Below, piece after piece: positions 1-7,550 of a stretch of 64,000 nucleotides of DNA (its first letter is position 1; the number at the start of each line of letters is the position of its first letter). Both the position numbers and the translations under genes were made by a program. The stretch is from Bog-159 sp035499555 (GTDB taxonomy: Bacteria > Acidobacteriota > Terriglobia > Bryobacterales > Bryobacteraceae): positions 1 through 64,000 of the forward strand of contig DATJYO010000011.1 in the NCBI GenBank assembly GCA_035499555.1. Direction: 5' to 3'. The notes under the pieces were generated by a model, which worked only from the letters and a program-made list of their open reading frames with translations, searched no databases and was not told where the DNA came from.

Positions 1-381
1 GACCAGGACGAATACGGTGATGAGCAGCGCAGTGAAGAACTCGCCGATGACCGAAGCGGCAACCAGCGCAATGGTCATGGAGAGTTCCATGGTCATGTGG
101 CGATCCAAAAGGTCGGTGATCGCTTCTTTGAAAATGGGATAGCCACCGATCAGGACGCCGGCCAGCGCCAGTATGTCGATCCCATGCACCGGCGGAATCA
201 CTTGTGCCCAAACCAAGACGAGAACCGCCGCCACAAACGCGACCCGCGCCCATTCGAGCCAGCCCTCATCGTGATCGTGATGCTCCGTGCGATCGTCGCC
301 GTGTTCCCGGTCATGCTCGTGCGGATTGCGGGAGTTCGCCGCGCTCTGCCCGCGGGGCTCCCCAAGACTGGTGCTTCCCAT
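1..381 (-). CDS. P1B-type heavy-metal ATPase, N-terminal part (cut by window edge)
   Basis: The first 127 codons of a minus-strand gene that runs off the left edge. It starts at ATG 381 behind an AGGAGGAGGGG ribosome site. The N-terminus carries a His/Asp-rich stretch (about residues 22-41), then hydrophobic helices and the segment LLDRHMTMELSMTIAL followed by another helix, the usual beginning of the transmembrane domain of Zn/Cd/Co/Cu-exporting P-type ATPases. The phosphorylation (DKTGT) and ATP-binding domains lie outside the window, so metal specificity cannot be read. It follows the RcnR/CsoR-type repressor by 17 bases on the same strand, which suggests a repressor-exporter operon. The His-rich N-terminus fits a metal-binding role. 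Confidence 0.8.
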   Translation of the reverse strand, partial: MGSTSLGEPRGQSAANSRNPHEHDREHGDDRTEHHDHDEGWLEWARVAFVAAVLVLVWAQVIPPVHGIDILALAGVLIGGYPIFKEAITDLLDRHMTMELSMTIALVAASVIGEFFTALLITVFVLV

Positions 382-398
382 ATTCCCCTCCTCCTGAA

Positions 399-677
399 CT
401 ACCTCAGGTAAGAACGTAAGACGTCGATCAACTCCTGCGTGGCTCTGGCCTTTTCGGACTTCGGATCCTGGTCCGGATCCATGACATGAAATCGAATGTG
501 CCCGTCGAGCACCTCTGCCATCAGGGCGTTGAACGCTCCGCGGCATGCCGAAATCGTGTGCAGAATCTCCGAGCAGTCTGCTTCACGCTCGATGGCGTGT
601 TCGATGGCCTCCACTTGTCCGCGAATCCGGCGGACCCGGTTGAGCATCTTCTTCTTGTCCCGAATAATGTGCGCCAA
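399..677 (-). CDS. RcnR/CsoR-family metal-responsive repressor
   Basis: A 92-residue all-helical DUF156 (CsoR/RcnR) repressor. I place the start at TTG 677 because it is preceded by AGGAGG with 8-base spacing and gives the family's usual beginning MAHIIRDKKKMLNRVRRI; an upstream ATG at 755 would add 26 residues unlike the family. Counted from this start it has His3, Cys35, His60 and His64, the ligand set of the nickel/cobalt sensor RcnR rather than the copper set of CsoR. It is the first gene of an operon with the P1B ATPase. Family knowledge: apo-repressor binds a G/C-tract inverted repeat and is released by metal. Nickel/cobalt specificity is inferred from the ligands. Confidence 0.88.
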   Translation of the reverse strand: MAHIIRDKKKMLNRVRRIRGQVEAIEHAIEREADCSEILHTISACRGAFNALMAEVLDGHIRFHVMDPDQDPKSEKARATQELIDVLRSYLR

Positions 678-704
678 AAAGGCCACCTCCTGAGTTGTAG
701 ATAG

Positions 705-723
705 TATACCCCACCATGGTATA
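705..723. promoter_or_regulatory. Candidate CsoR/RcnR operator
   Basis: A TATACC/GGTATA inverted repeat separated by CCACCAT lies 28 bases upstream of the repressor start. A C-tract within flanking TA-rich arms resembles CsoR/RcnR operators, which consist of G/C tracts flanked by inverted AT-containing arms. It sits between the repressor operon and the plus-strand ferredoxin remnant, so it could act on both. Assigned from position and symmetry only. Confidence 0.5.
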
Positions 724-761
724 TTTTGGTTAGAAGGATGAGCCCGGCCTGCCACCCGATT

Positions 762-1123
762 ATGACCAAGCGTCTGGTGATCGGCCAGGTTTCCGTCTGT
801 TTTGGCTGCTGCTGCGGGCAGACTGATCGCGGAAAACCCGCCGTGCCGGTAGAGTGGCTCAAAACCGAGTGCGCCGTCTGGGCCTCCTGAAAAATATTCA
901 GCTCACGGTCAGCGGTTGTCTCGGCCCGTGCGACGTGCCGAATGTCGTGCTGGTGTCGACAGCCGGACAGAACGTCTGGCTCGGCAGTATCGACGGCTTC
1001 GATTATTACCGCGAAATTGTCGACTGGGCGGTGCGAAGCAAGGCCGCAGGCCGAGCCCTGCCTCTCTCAAAGGACCTTCTCAAGCATCGCCTCGACCCGT
1101 TTCGAGAAATCGCGGCGCGCTGA
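762..1123 (+). pseudogene. Thioredoxin-like [2Fe-2S] ferredoxin, frameshifted
   Basis: Two reading frames together encode one protein. The first (ATG 762, possibly 738, to TGA 890) gives a cluster-binding start with SVCFGCCCG and reads through PVEWLKTE; the second carries on as RRLGLLKNIQLTVSGCLGPCD and ends at 1123. Joining them needs one extra base near 871 (GAGTGCGCC where GAGTGGCGCC is expected), so a single-base deletion or sequencing error breaks the gene. The Cys pattern (CFGCCCG, then CLGPC) is that of the thioredoxin-like 2Fe-2S ferredoxin family often found with cobalt/metal genes. Neighbours are a metal repressor and a ZIP transporter. The shift may be real or an assembly error. 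Confidence 0.7.
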
Positions 1124-1172
1124 GCGGATGCGCGATATCTACGACACCGTGGCGTCGCCTTGCTTTTGTTAA

Positions 1173-1188
1173 TGAGAATGTATTATCA
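1173..1188. promoter_or_regulatory. Candidate Fur-family box upstream of the ZIP gene
   Basis: TGAGAATGTATTATCA is a near-palindrome (TGAGAAT, two bases, ATTATCA) with one mismatch between the arms. It resembles Fur-family operators (TGATAAT-type arms) and lies 35 bases before the ZIP transporter start, inside a short AT-rich stretch in otherwise GC-rich DNA. A Zur- or Fur-type repressor controlling metal import is the natural reading. Spacing differs by one base from the classic 7-1-7 box. Confidence 0.4.
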
Positions 1189-1223
1189 TCATCCAAGCGC
1201 AATAAGAGCTGCTTGACTGGGAT

Positions 1224-1967
1224 ATGAAGATCCTCCTCGGAACGTGCTGTCTGACGACCGCGATCGCGATTGTCTCCGTCTTCTCGGCGGGCCACGCCTC
1301 GCTGCAACGGCGCATCCTGCCGTGGGTCGGTGGTCTTCTGGTCGGAATCGCCGTGTTCTGGATTCTGCCGGAAATGGCTGGACAGCGCGGATGGGTTCCT
1401 TCGTTGGTTGGCGTTTCCGCGATCCTGCTCGTGGCGGCATGCTTCGACCGCCACGTCTATCCCCTCTGTCCCTTCTGTGCCGCGGGTGTCCATGCCGACT
1501 CCACGTGCCGGCCCAAGATTACATTCGGCTGGCCGCTGCTGGTAGTCGGCTGCATCCACAGCTTCTTCGATGGCTGGACGATTGCGCAATTGCAAGTACC
1601 CTCGTCTTTGGGAGCCGCGCCTGCTCTCTCCTGGGCCGCAATTGTTCATAAGCTTCCGGAGTCGGTTGCCATCGGAATCCTCGCGGCGCGTCTGACCTCC
1701 AGCCGAACCCGGGCCGTTCGGACCGTTGGATTGGTGCAGGCGGCCATGGTGCTGGGCGGCGTTTCAGCGATTCTTGCGGGCAAACTCGAACCGCGCTGGT
1801 CCTCCCTCTACAGCGTACCCGCGTGTGCGATTCTGCTCCTCTTTGGACTTCTCGCATTGCAGCAGGAGTGGCGTTTTCGCGGGTACGCCGCCGCGCTGCG
1901 CGCCGCCGGACCCGGCTTGTTGGGCTGCGGACTTGCCGCTCTGGCCGGCCAGTTCTGGCGGCGCTGA
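1224..1967 (+). CDS. ZIP-family metal transporter
   Basis: A 247-residue membrane protein with about seven to eight hydrophobic helices. It has the ZIP family's paired metal-site helices: HSFFDGW beginning at His112 and HKLPES beginning at His142, equivalent to the HNxxDG and HxxPEx signatures. ZIP proteins move Zn, Fe, Mn or Co inward across the cytoplasmic membrane. The ATG at 1224 is chosen because the helix pattern begins directly after it. A Fur-like box lies just upstream, which fits metal-repressed import. The loop between helices contains an unusual Cys-rich stretch (CPFCAAG, STC) that could hold metal. The substrate cannot be read from sequence. Confidence 0.85.
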   Translation: MKILLGTCCLTTAIAIVSVFSAGHASLQRRILPWVGGLLVGIAVFWILPEMAGQRGWVPSLVGVSAILLVAACFDRHVYPLCPFCAAGVHADSTCRPKITFGWPLLVVGCIHSFFDGWTIAQLQVPSSLGAAPALSWAAIVHKLPESVAIGILAARLTSSRTRAVRTVGLVQAAMVLGGVSAILAGKLEPRWSSLYSVPACAILLLFGLLALQQEWRFRGYAAALRAAGPGLLGCGLAALAGQFWRR

Positions 1968-2010
1968 AGGCTTGCCGTATCCGGCGATCCGGGGTTCCGC
2001 TCGCCGTAAC

Positions 2011-2166
2011 TCAGGCTGCCGCCAGATTGCCATGATCGTCGCAATGCGTGCCATGCGGGTGATGGAGGTGCGCTTCCACCAGATAGTCCACATGGTCCCC
2101 ATGCGGCACGGCTTCATGTCCGCAGCCGGGCCCGTGAACATACTCGGATTGGTAATCCCGATACCG
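2011..2166 (-). pseudogene. His-rich metal-associated small protein without a start codon
   Basis: On the minus strand an open frame ends at TGA 2011 and encodes a remarkably His/Asp-rich peptide, including HGPGCGHEAVPHGDH and HLHHPHGTHCDDHG. Such short His-rich proteins accompany metal-efflux genes and probably bind metal. The frame is closed upstream by TAG at 2167-2169 and contains no ATG, GTG or TTG, so as written it cannot begin normally. It is either a decayed gene or one with an upstream sequence error. The direction is convergent with the ZIP gene. Confidence 0.55.
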
Positions 2167-2189
2167 CTACGACCAGATCGAGGCCCGCC

Positions 2190-2430
2190 GGCCTCTTTGG
2201 AATCGTCGCGGGATCGGACGGCGCGCTTTGGCTTACCGAGTCACTGGGAGGCAAGATCGGGCGGATCACCTGCGGCCGGACAGATTACCGAATTTCCACT
2301 GCCCATGCGATATAGCGCCCCGGCTGGAATCGCGGCTGGACCGGATGCGCTCTCTGGTTTGCCGAGAATAGCGCTTACCAGATCGGGCGGATCACAACTG
2401 AAGGGGAAACTACCGAGCACCTTGTCAGGC
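2190..2430 (+). pseudogene. Remnant of a streptogramin-lyase-like (Vgb-type) beta-propeller gene
   Basis: Three frame segments in succession encode recognisable blades of a Vgb/SMP-30-like propeller: GSDGALWLTESLGGKIGRIT, then AAGQITEFPLPMRYSAPAGI followed by AAGPD, then ALWFAENSAYQIGRITTEG. Each switch needs a small insertion or deletion (near 2271 and near 2345). No start, no full set of blades and no single frame remain, so this is a gene fossil. Together with the His-rich peptide it fills the 540 bases between the ZIP gene and the GH26 gene. Confidence 0.65.
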
Positions 2431-2511
2431 GGGCGCAGGAAACACGATCGGCTGAAGCACCGGCCCTGGCGCATCATGTTATGACCGTTATTGACCGCCC
2501 CAGCGTTCGAT

Positions 2512-3492
2512 ATGCGAAATCTCGTCCCCGTCATGCTCCTGGTGTGCGGACTGCAACTGCATGCGCAGGAGCCCCGCGTCTACTTCCATGCCAGGTACGA
2601 GCCACGCCACGGTGTTTTGACGGGAGCGGGACAGGTCGACGCAGAGGATGTGAAGCACTATGCCGACGCGCTGGGCGGAGTGGCCAACCCCGCGATCTTC
2701 ATGGACTACGTAGATGTCCACACGCCAGACCCCGCGCGGTTCTTCCGTGAACTCGGCGAGAAACTCAACGCTCTTGGATGGTACGCCGTCCCGCAGATCG
2801 GGCTGGGAATGGACGATGACGCCGGGCATCCATACGACGACAAGGTCGCCGGCGGACAGTACGATTCGCAGATTCGCCAGCTCGCAAATCTCTTGAAGGC
2901 GCTGCGTCGCCCCGTGTTTCTGCGCATCGGTTATGAGTTTCACGGCTCGTGGAATGGCTATCACCCTGCAACTTACGCAGCCGCCTTCCGGCGGATCGTG
3001 GAGATCCTGCGCAAGGCGCACGTCCGCAACGTAGCGACGGTGTGGTGCGCCGAGTCCGCGGCGCTGACGCCGGACTACCGCAAGTATTATCCGGGGGACG
3101 AATACGTCGACTGGTGGGCGATCGACCTTTTTGAAGCCGCCAGCTTTACCAAACCCGTGGTCGAGGCGTTCATGCAGGATGCCTGGCGCACGCACAAGCC
3201 GGTCATGATCGGAGAGTCCACACCACGCCACGTGGGCGTGCTGGATGGCGAGCAAAGCTGGAAGGCGTGGTTTGCTCCATATTTCGATTTCATCGGCCGG
3301 CATGCGCATGTGAAGGCTTTCTGCTACATCAATTGGGAGTGGCGCCTCTGGGCGCGCCGCTACTCGGCTGACTGGGCCGACTGGGGCGACGCGCGAATCC
3401 AGATGAATGCGGAAGTGAGCCGGCGCTTTGCTGAGGAACTCGCGAAGCCCCTTTACATCAAGGCTAGGGCAGCGCAGAGGCTCCGGCCGTGA
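2512..3492 (+). CDS. Secreted GH26-like glycoside hydrolase (mannanase type)
   Basis: A 326-residue protein starting at ATG 2512, chosen because it opens directly with a signal peptide (MRNLVPVMLLVCGLQLHAQ). The barrel shows the GH26 layout: RIGYEFHGSWNGY with probable acid/base Glu142, a central VATVWCAES strand, YVDWWAIDLFE, and MIGESTP with probable nucleophile Glu235. GH26 enzymes are mostly endo-beta-1,4-mannanases acting outside the cytoplasm; the exact substrate is not readable. It is followed after 40 bases by the large carbohydrate esterase/glycosidase, suggesting a polysaccharide-use pair. A TTG at 2491 would add seven residues and hide the signal peptide. Confidence 0.8.
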   Translation: MRNLVPVMLLVCGLQLHAQEPRVYFHARYEPRHGVLTGAGQVDAEDVKHYADALGGVANPAIFMDYVDVHTPDPARFFRELGEKLNALGWYAVPQIGLGMDDDAGHPYDDKVAGGQYDSQIRQLANLLKALRRPVFLRIGYEFHGSWNGYHPATYAAAFRRIVEILRKAHVRNVATVWCAESAALTPDYRKYYPGDEYVDWWAIDLFEAASFTKPVVEAFMQDAWRTHKPVMIGESTPRHVGVLDGEQSWKAWFAPYFDFIGRHAHVKAFCYINWEWRLWARRYSADWADWGDARIQMNAEVSRRFAEELAKPLYIKARAAQRLRP

Positions 3493-3532
3493 ACCCGCCG
3501 CCGTTTCAAAGGCGAAGCAAACCTAGGACATC

Positions 3533-6500
3533 ATGTACCGACTCGTAATCCGTTCCTGTCTCGCAATCGCGATGTTCGCCGCTGCCATGGCGGCGCAGGA
3601 GATCTCGCCCTTTCAGGAGTTGTTCTTCGACTATCAGGGGGACCATTATCACTACCGTTTGCTCGCTCCGGCACATGTCGAGGATGGCCGGCGCTATCCC
3701 CTGCTGCTTTTTCTGCACGGTGCCGGTGAGCGCGGACGTGACAATGAGCGGCAACTGCTCTACCTCCCGGTGCGGATGGCGCGCGCCCCGTACCGCGACG
3801 CCTATCCGGCGTACGTGCTCGTGCCGCAGGCGCGCGACGGCCAGCGTTGGGTGGAGACCGACTGGGCCGCGCCGCAAAGCTCGCGCATGCGTCCCGAGCC
3901 CTCGACCATGATGGCTATGGCAATGGCGCTGCTGGACAAGACGCTGCGCACGTTGCCGGTTGATCTCGACCGCGTTTACCTCGCCGGCCTGTCGATGGGC
4001 GGCTACGGGGCGTGGGAGCTTGCGGCGCGCCGGTCAGGCACATTCGCGGCGCTGGCGCCGGTGTGTGGCGGTGCCGACGAAGCCACCGCGCCTCTTCTCG
4101 CTTCAACGCCCGTCTGGGCGTGGCACGGCGATGCGGATTCGGTCGTCGCCGTGGGCCGTACACGCTCCATGATCGCCGCCCTGAAGTCGACCGGCGGCGA
4201 ACCGCGCTATTCCGAATTGCACGGCGCGGGGCACGATATCTTCACGGCGGCATTTGCCCCGGACAGCGGTTTGATCCATTGGATGTTCGCGCAGCGGCGT
4301 GGTCCGGCTCGTAGCGACGTGAACCTTCCTGCCGGAGCGCTGCGCATCCTGTGTGCGGGCGACTCAAACACGGAAGCCACGGTCTTTCCCGGCTATCGAG
4401 CCTACCTCAAGCACGAACTGAACGCGCGCGGCGTCCACGTCAATTTTGTCGGCTCGAACATCACCGGTGAGCCCGCCTCCGACCCGGAGCACGAAGGTTA
4501 CTCCGCCATGGGACTCGAGCGTATGCGGCAACGCCTGCGCGAAGGCATGATCGAACTGCATCAGCCCGACGTCATGGTGCTGCTGGCCGGCTCCAACGAT
4601 CTCTGGATCGACGTGCATACCGACCGTCGCCCGGTCAGCGTGGAACGCGCCCGCGCGCTCGCCGCGCAAGCCGTCGCTATCGTCGACGACGCCCATCGGC
4701 GCAGACCGGCGCTGCGTGTCGTGCTCGCGCTGCCGGCGACGCCGGGTAACATGCCGGATGTGCTGGCCGCGTATCGCGCCGGTCTGGCGGCAGCCGCACC
4801 GGCGCGGGCTGCCTGGTTGCGAATCGCCGATCTCGCGGGGGCCTCGAGCGATGGTGTGCACTACACCGATGAGGGCTACCGGCTCCTCGCCAGGCGTTTC
4901 GCCGATCAGATTGCCCCGGCGGCAGGCGCTCCGGTCGACTCGGCGCTACCACCGCGCGCCGTGCATTTCCATGGTCCTGCCGCCGAGGTCGGCGTGTACG
5001 ATATTGCGACCATAGCCATCGACGTCGATGCGCCCACCGCGCTCAATCCATTCACCGACGTGAACGTGAGCGCGACATTTATTGATGCCCGCCAACAGAA
5101 GATCGACGTGGAGGGCTTCTGCGACTCGACGGACGGCTCGCGCTTCCTGCTGCGCTACATGCCGCGTCACGCCGGTCCGGTGCGCTGGACGGCGGTCTGG
5201 CTCAGCGACGGTCATCGTTACTCAGCCGAGGGCAGTTTCACGGCAGTTGATCGCCATCTTCGAGGCCCTGTCAGGATCGACACCGCGCATCCATGGCACT
5301 TCGTGTACGAAGGCTCCGGCGAACACTACTTCTATAACTCGCTGACGGCCTATGCCATGGCCGGCTGGCGCGACGAGTCGATCATTCGCGAGTCGCTCGA
5401 GCGCATGGCCCGGTTCCACATCACCCAGGCCCGCGTCGCGCTGATTCCGCCACGCGTCGCGAGCGGTGCGCAATGGATGGAGCCGGCCGTCGGCACGAAC
5501 GGCTGGTTCAGCTTCTGCGTAAATGTCTGGCCCGCTGCGCGGCCGGACGACGTGGATGACCCGGGATTCAATCCGCATCGCTTCAACATCGATTACTGGC
5601 GCAAGTACGAGCGCCTCGTGGACTACGCCCGTCAACTCGGCATCCAGATCTCGGTGATTTTCTATGTTGATGGCCGCCTCCCCGGAGTCGACCCATTCCG
5701 CTCCTACGCCATGGGCGGAGACCTCGAGAAGCTGTACTACCGTTACGCCGCGGCACGCCTCGCGGCCTATTCCAACGTCTTTTGGGACGTCACCAATGAA
5801 CACCATCTCTTCCGCACCGAAGCCTGGGTCAACGAAATGGGCGCGTACTTGCGTGCGCACGATCCTTACGCGCACATGACCAGCGTGCACGGCAACGGGG
5901 ACTATCCCTTCCGCCGTGAACCCTGGACCGATTTTGCGATGTATCAGAGCTGGGACGAGCACGGCGCCTACGACTTCATCATCCGTTCCAAAGCGAAGTC
6001 CGCCGCCGCCGGACGTCCCATTCCGCAAGTCAACGAAGAGTACGGCTATGAGGATACCTATCCGTACCCGTGGGGCGAAGCACGGCTCTGGCCGGCCCGT
6101 TCCGCCGACTCGCGGCGGCGCATCGCGTGGCAAATCGCCATGGCCGGCGGTTATCAGACCAGCGGTGAACGCGCGAACGTTCCGGGGTATGGCGGTTGGA
6201 TCACAGGCCGCGGCAACGACGAGATGATCCTGGCGCGGCTGCAACAGCACCTGACGGATTTCTGGACCGCCATCGACTGGTGGAAGCTCGAAGTTACCAA
6301 AGGTGTCGCCGCGGAAGGTGTGCCGGTGCTGGCTGTGCCCGGCGAGACCTACGTCATCTACCTCGAGCACGGCGGAGCCGCGCCTCTCGACTTGGCCGCC
6401 GGCAACTATACCGCACGCTGGTACGATCCGCGCACCGGCAGATTCACCGACGCCGGACGCGCGCGCGGGGCCGCCACGTGGTTCGCTCCCGCCGCGCCCG

Positions 6501-6541
6501 ACACCCAGGACTGGGTCCTGTTACTGGAGCGTCAACACTAA
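3533..6541 (+). CDS. Three-enzyme secreted fusion: esterase, SGNH hydrolase and glycosidase
   Basis: A 1002-residue secreted protein with a signal peptide (about 1-21). Residues 25-265 form an alpha/beta-hydrolase esterase of the feruloyl/PHB-depolymerase type with GLSMGGYG and nucleophile Ser154. Residues about 268-470 are an SGNH/GDSL hydrolase (GDSN with Ser278, AGSNDLW, DGVHYTDEGY). Residues about 478-570 look like a DUF5060 beta-sandwich. Residues about 580-900 are a TIM-barrel glycosidase with WDVTNEHH and QVNEEYGYED supplying likely catalytic Glu residues. The C-terminus (about 915-1002) resembles the putative collagen-binding domain that ends many such glycosidases. The architecture suggests simultaneous deacylation and cleavage of an acylated polysaccharide. 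Substrate is unknown. Confidence 0.8.
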   Translation: MYRLVIRSCLAIAMFAAAMAAQEISPFQELFFDYQGDHYHYRLLAPAHVEDGRRYPLLLFLHGAGERGRDNERQLLYLPVRMARAPYRDAYPAYVLVPQARDGQRWVETDWAAPQSSRMRPEPSTMMAMAMALLDKTLRTLPVDLDRVYLAGLSMGGYGAWELAARRSGTFAALAPVCGGADEATAPLLASTPVWAWHGDADSVVAVGRTRSMIAALKSTGGEPRYSELHGAGHDIFTAAFAPDSGLIHWMFAQRRGPARSDVNLPAGALRILCAGDSNTEATVFPGYRAYLKHELNARGVHVNFVGSNITGEPASDPEHEGYSAMGLERMRQRLREGMIELHQPDVMVLLAGSNDLWIDVHTDRRPVSVERARALAAQAVAIVDDAHRRRPALRVVLALPATPGNMPDVLAAYRAGLAAAAPARAAWLRIADLAGASSDGVHYTDEGYRLLARRFADQIAPAAGAPVDSALPPRAVHFHGPAAEVGVYDIATIAIDVDAPTALNPFTDVNVSATFIDARQQKIDVEGFCDSTDGSRFLLRYMPRHAGPVRWTAVWLSDGHRYSAEGSFTAVDRHLRGPVRIDTAHPWHFVYEGSGEHYFYNSLTAYAMAGWRDESIIRESLERMARFHITQARVALIPPRVASGAQWMEPAVGTNGWFSFCVNVWPAARPDDVDDPGFNPHRFNIDYWRKYERLVDYARQLGIQISVIFYVDGRLPGVDPFRSYAMGGDLEKLYYRYAAARLAAYSNVFWDVTNEHHLFRTEAWVNEMGAYLRAHDPYAHMTSVHGNGDYPFRREPWTDFAMYQSWDEHGAYDFIIRSKAKSAAAGRPIPQVNEEYGYEDTYPYPWGEARLWPARSADSRRRIAWQIAMAGGYQTSGERANVPGYGGWITGRGNDEMILARLQQHLTDFWTAIDWWKLEVTKGVAAEGVPVLAVPGETYVIYLEHGGAAPLDLAAGNYTARWYDPRTGRFTDAGRARGAATWFAPAAPDTQDWVLLLERQH

Positions 6542-6630
6542 CCCTCTTCGAAGGCAGATCCGCCATATCGTTCGACCTGCTGGTCACGCATTTCCAGGAC
6601 TTCAACCAGTAACATGAACACCGGTTCCAT
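6538..6630 (-). pseudogene. Truncated Doc/Fic-type toxin N-terminus
   Basis: Thirty codons starting at ATG 6630 and stopping at TAG 6538-6540. The peptide includes LVEVLEMRDQQVERYGGSA, which matches the first helices of Doc-family toxins (pattern: a hydrophobic VEEVLxIHxxQIxRYGGSxG). The Fic core (HxFxxGNKR), where catalysis resides, is absent; the stop overlaps the end of the opposite-strand hydrolase gene. It begins 17 bases after the AbrB-type antitoxin on the same strand, so this is the leftover of a toxin-antitoxin operon whose toxin has been inactivated. Confidence 0.6.
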
Positions 6631-6647
6631 GGAATTCGTCCCAAGGA

Positions 6648-6875
6648 TTACTTGGCCAGCTTCTGGAACGCCTTTCCACTTCCCCGGTGCGCCCAGTCCT
6701 GGGCTGCCTCAAACCTCTTCCGGCGAGCCGAAGGTTTCGCCGGAGCAACAATCAGCTGTTTACCGTCGGTACGCACATCGAGCAGTGTTTCAGGATCGAT
6801 TTTGAGGAGATCCAGGATCGGACGATCAATCACCAGCGCCAGACTATTTCCATGCTTGGTGAGCTTCTTAAACAT
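6648..6875 (-). CDS. AbrB/MazE-type antitoxin
   Basis: A 75-residue protein with a SpoVT-AbrB swapped-hairpin domain (MFKKLTKHGNSLALVIDRPI...LLKIDPETLLDV), the DNA-binding part of MazE/Phd-partner antitoxins, and a basic C-terminal tail that usually wraps the toxin. The toxin gene downstream is reduced to an N-terminal Doc fragment, so this is now an orphan antitoxin. It lies 115 bases outside the left end of the tRNA-Gln island. Confidence 0.8.
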   Translation of the reverse strand: MFKKLTKHGNSLALVIDRPILDLLKIDPETLLDVRTDGKQLIVAPAKPSARRKRFEAAQDWAHRGSGKAFQKLAK

Positions 6876-6989
6876 GAGCGACTCCGTATTTCCAATGTAT
6901 CACCATAGCGGGAACGGGGAGGGCGTAGAGCACCGCGCTGTCAACAGAGAACCGCGGAGTTGGTTAGCAGGATTCCTGGGGGCCCAGGC

Positions 6990-7020
6990 GTTGGCTCCCC
7001 GGCATGGATTCGAACCACGA
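6990..7020. repeat. attR-like copy of the tRNA-Gln 3' end
   Basis: Thirty-one bases identical to 12841-12871. They comprise the CCA-containing acceptor end, T arm and T loop of a tRNA-Gln on the minus strand, with no remainder of a tRNA beside them. Sequence immediately outside both copies differs, so the repeat length is exact. Confidence 0.85.
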
Positions 7021-7119
7021 ACTTGACAGGATTTTGAAGTCTCGCAACGTTCTTGGTACAAAAAGTGTACAAAATATTTTCGGACATCGTGACGGAGTAT
7101 TGTCGCTCAACGGCTTTGG

Positions 7120-7515
7120 TTATCCGCTGTACTGCTCGTCACTGACCTTTTCTAGCCAGTCGCCGACCTTGCCATCTAGCGTTTCTTGAATTGCGATATG
7201 CGTCATGGCGGCAGCCGGGCTTGCGCCGTGCCAATGCTTCTCTCCGGGAGGAATCCAAATGACATCTCCAGGCCGGATTTCATCGACTGGACCACCCCAG
7301 CGCTGCACTCGACCGAAGCCGGCCGTGACGATCAGCGTCTGGCCGCGCGGATGCGTATGCCATGCCGTTCGCGCGCCGGGTTCGAAAGTCACACTCCCAC
7401 CGCTCACACCCGGAGGATTCGAGGCTTCGAACAGCGGATCAATGCGAACCGTCCCGGTGAAATACTCCGCCGGACCTTTTCCCGAGGGGCGTGAACCGCA
7501 TCTTTTGATTTCCAT
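7120..7515 (-). CDS. Cupin-domain protein
   Basis: A 131-residue single-domain cupin starting at ATG 7515 (MEIKRCGSRPSGKGPAEYF), preferred over a TTG four codons upstream because GAGG lies six bases before it. The metal-site motifs are present: ARTAWHTHPRGQTLIV (motif 1 with two His and a Gln) and PGDVIWIPPGEKHWHG (motif 2 His). Close relatives are annotated as cupins of the hydroxynitrile-lyase-like or quercetinase-like type; the reaction is not certain. It is the last gene of the island's minus-strand operon and probably acts with the neighbouring oxidoreductases and tautomerase in degrading or detoxifying a small carbonyl or aromatic compound. Confidence 0.8.
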   Translation of the reverse strand: MEIKRCGSRPSGKGPAEYFTGTVRIDPLFEASNPPGVSGGSVTFEPGARTAWHTHPRGQTLIVTAGFGRVQRWGGPVDEIRPGDVIWIPPGEKHWHGASPAAAMTHIAIQETLDGKVGDWLEKVSDEQYSG

Positions 7516-7550
7516 GATTAACCTCAACAGTTCTGCATCTAGTGAACGAC

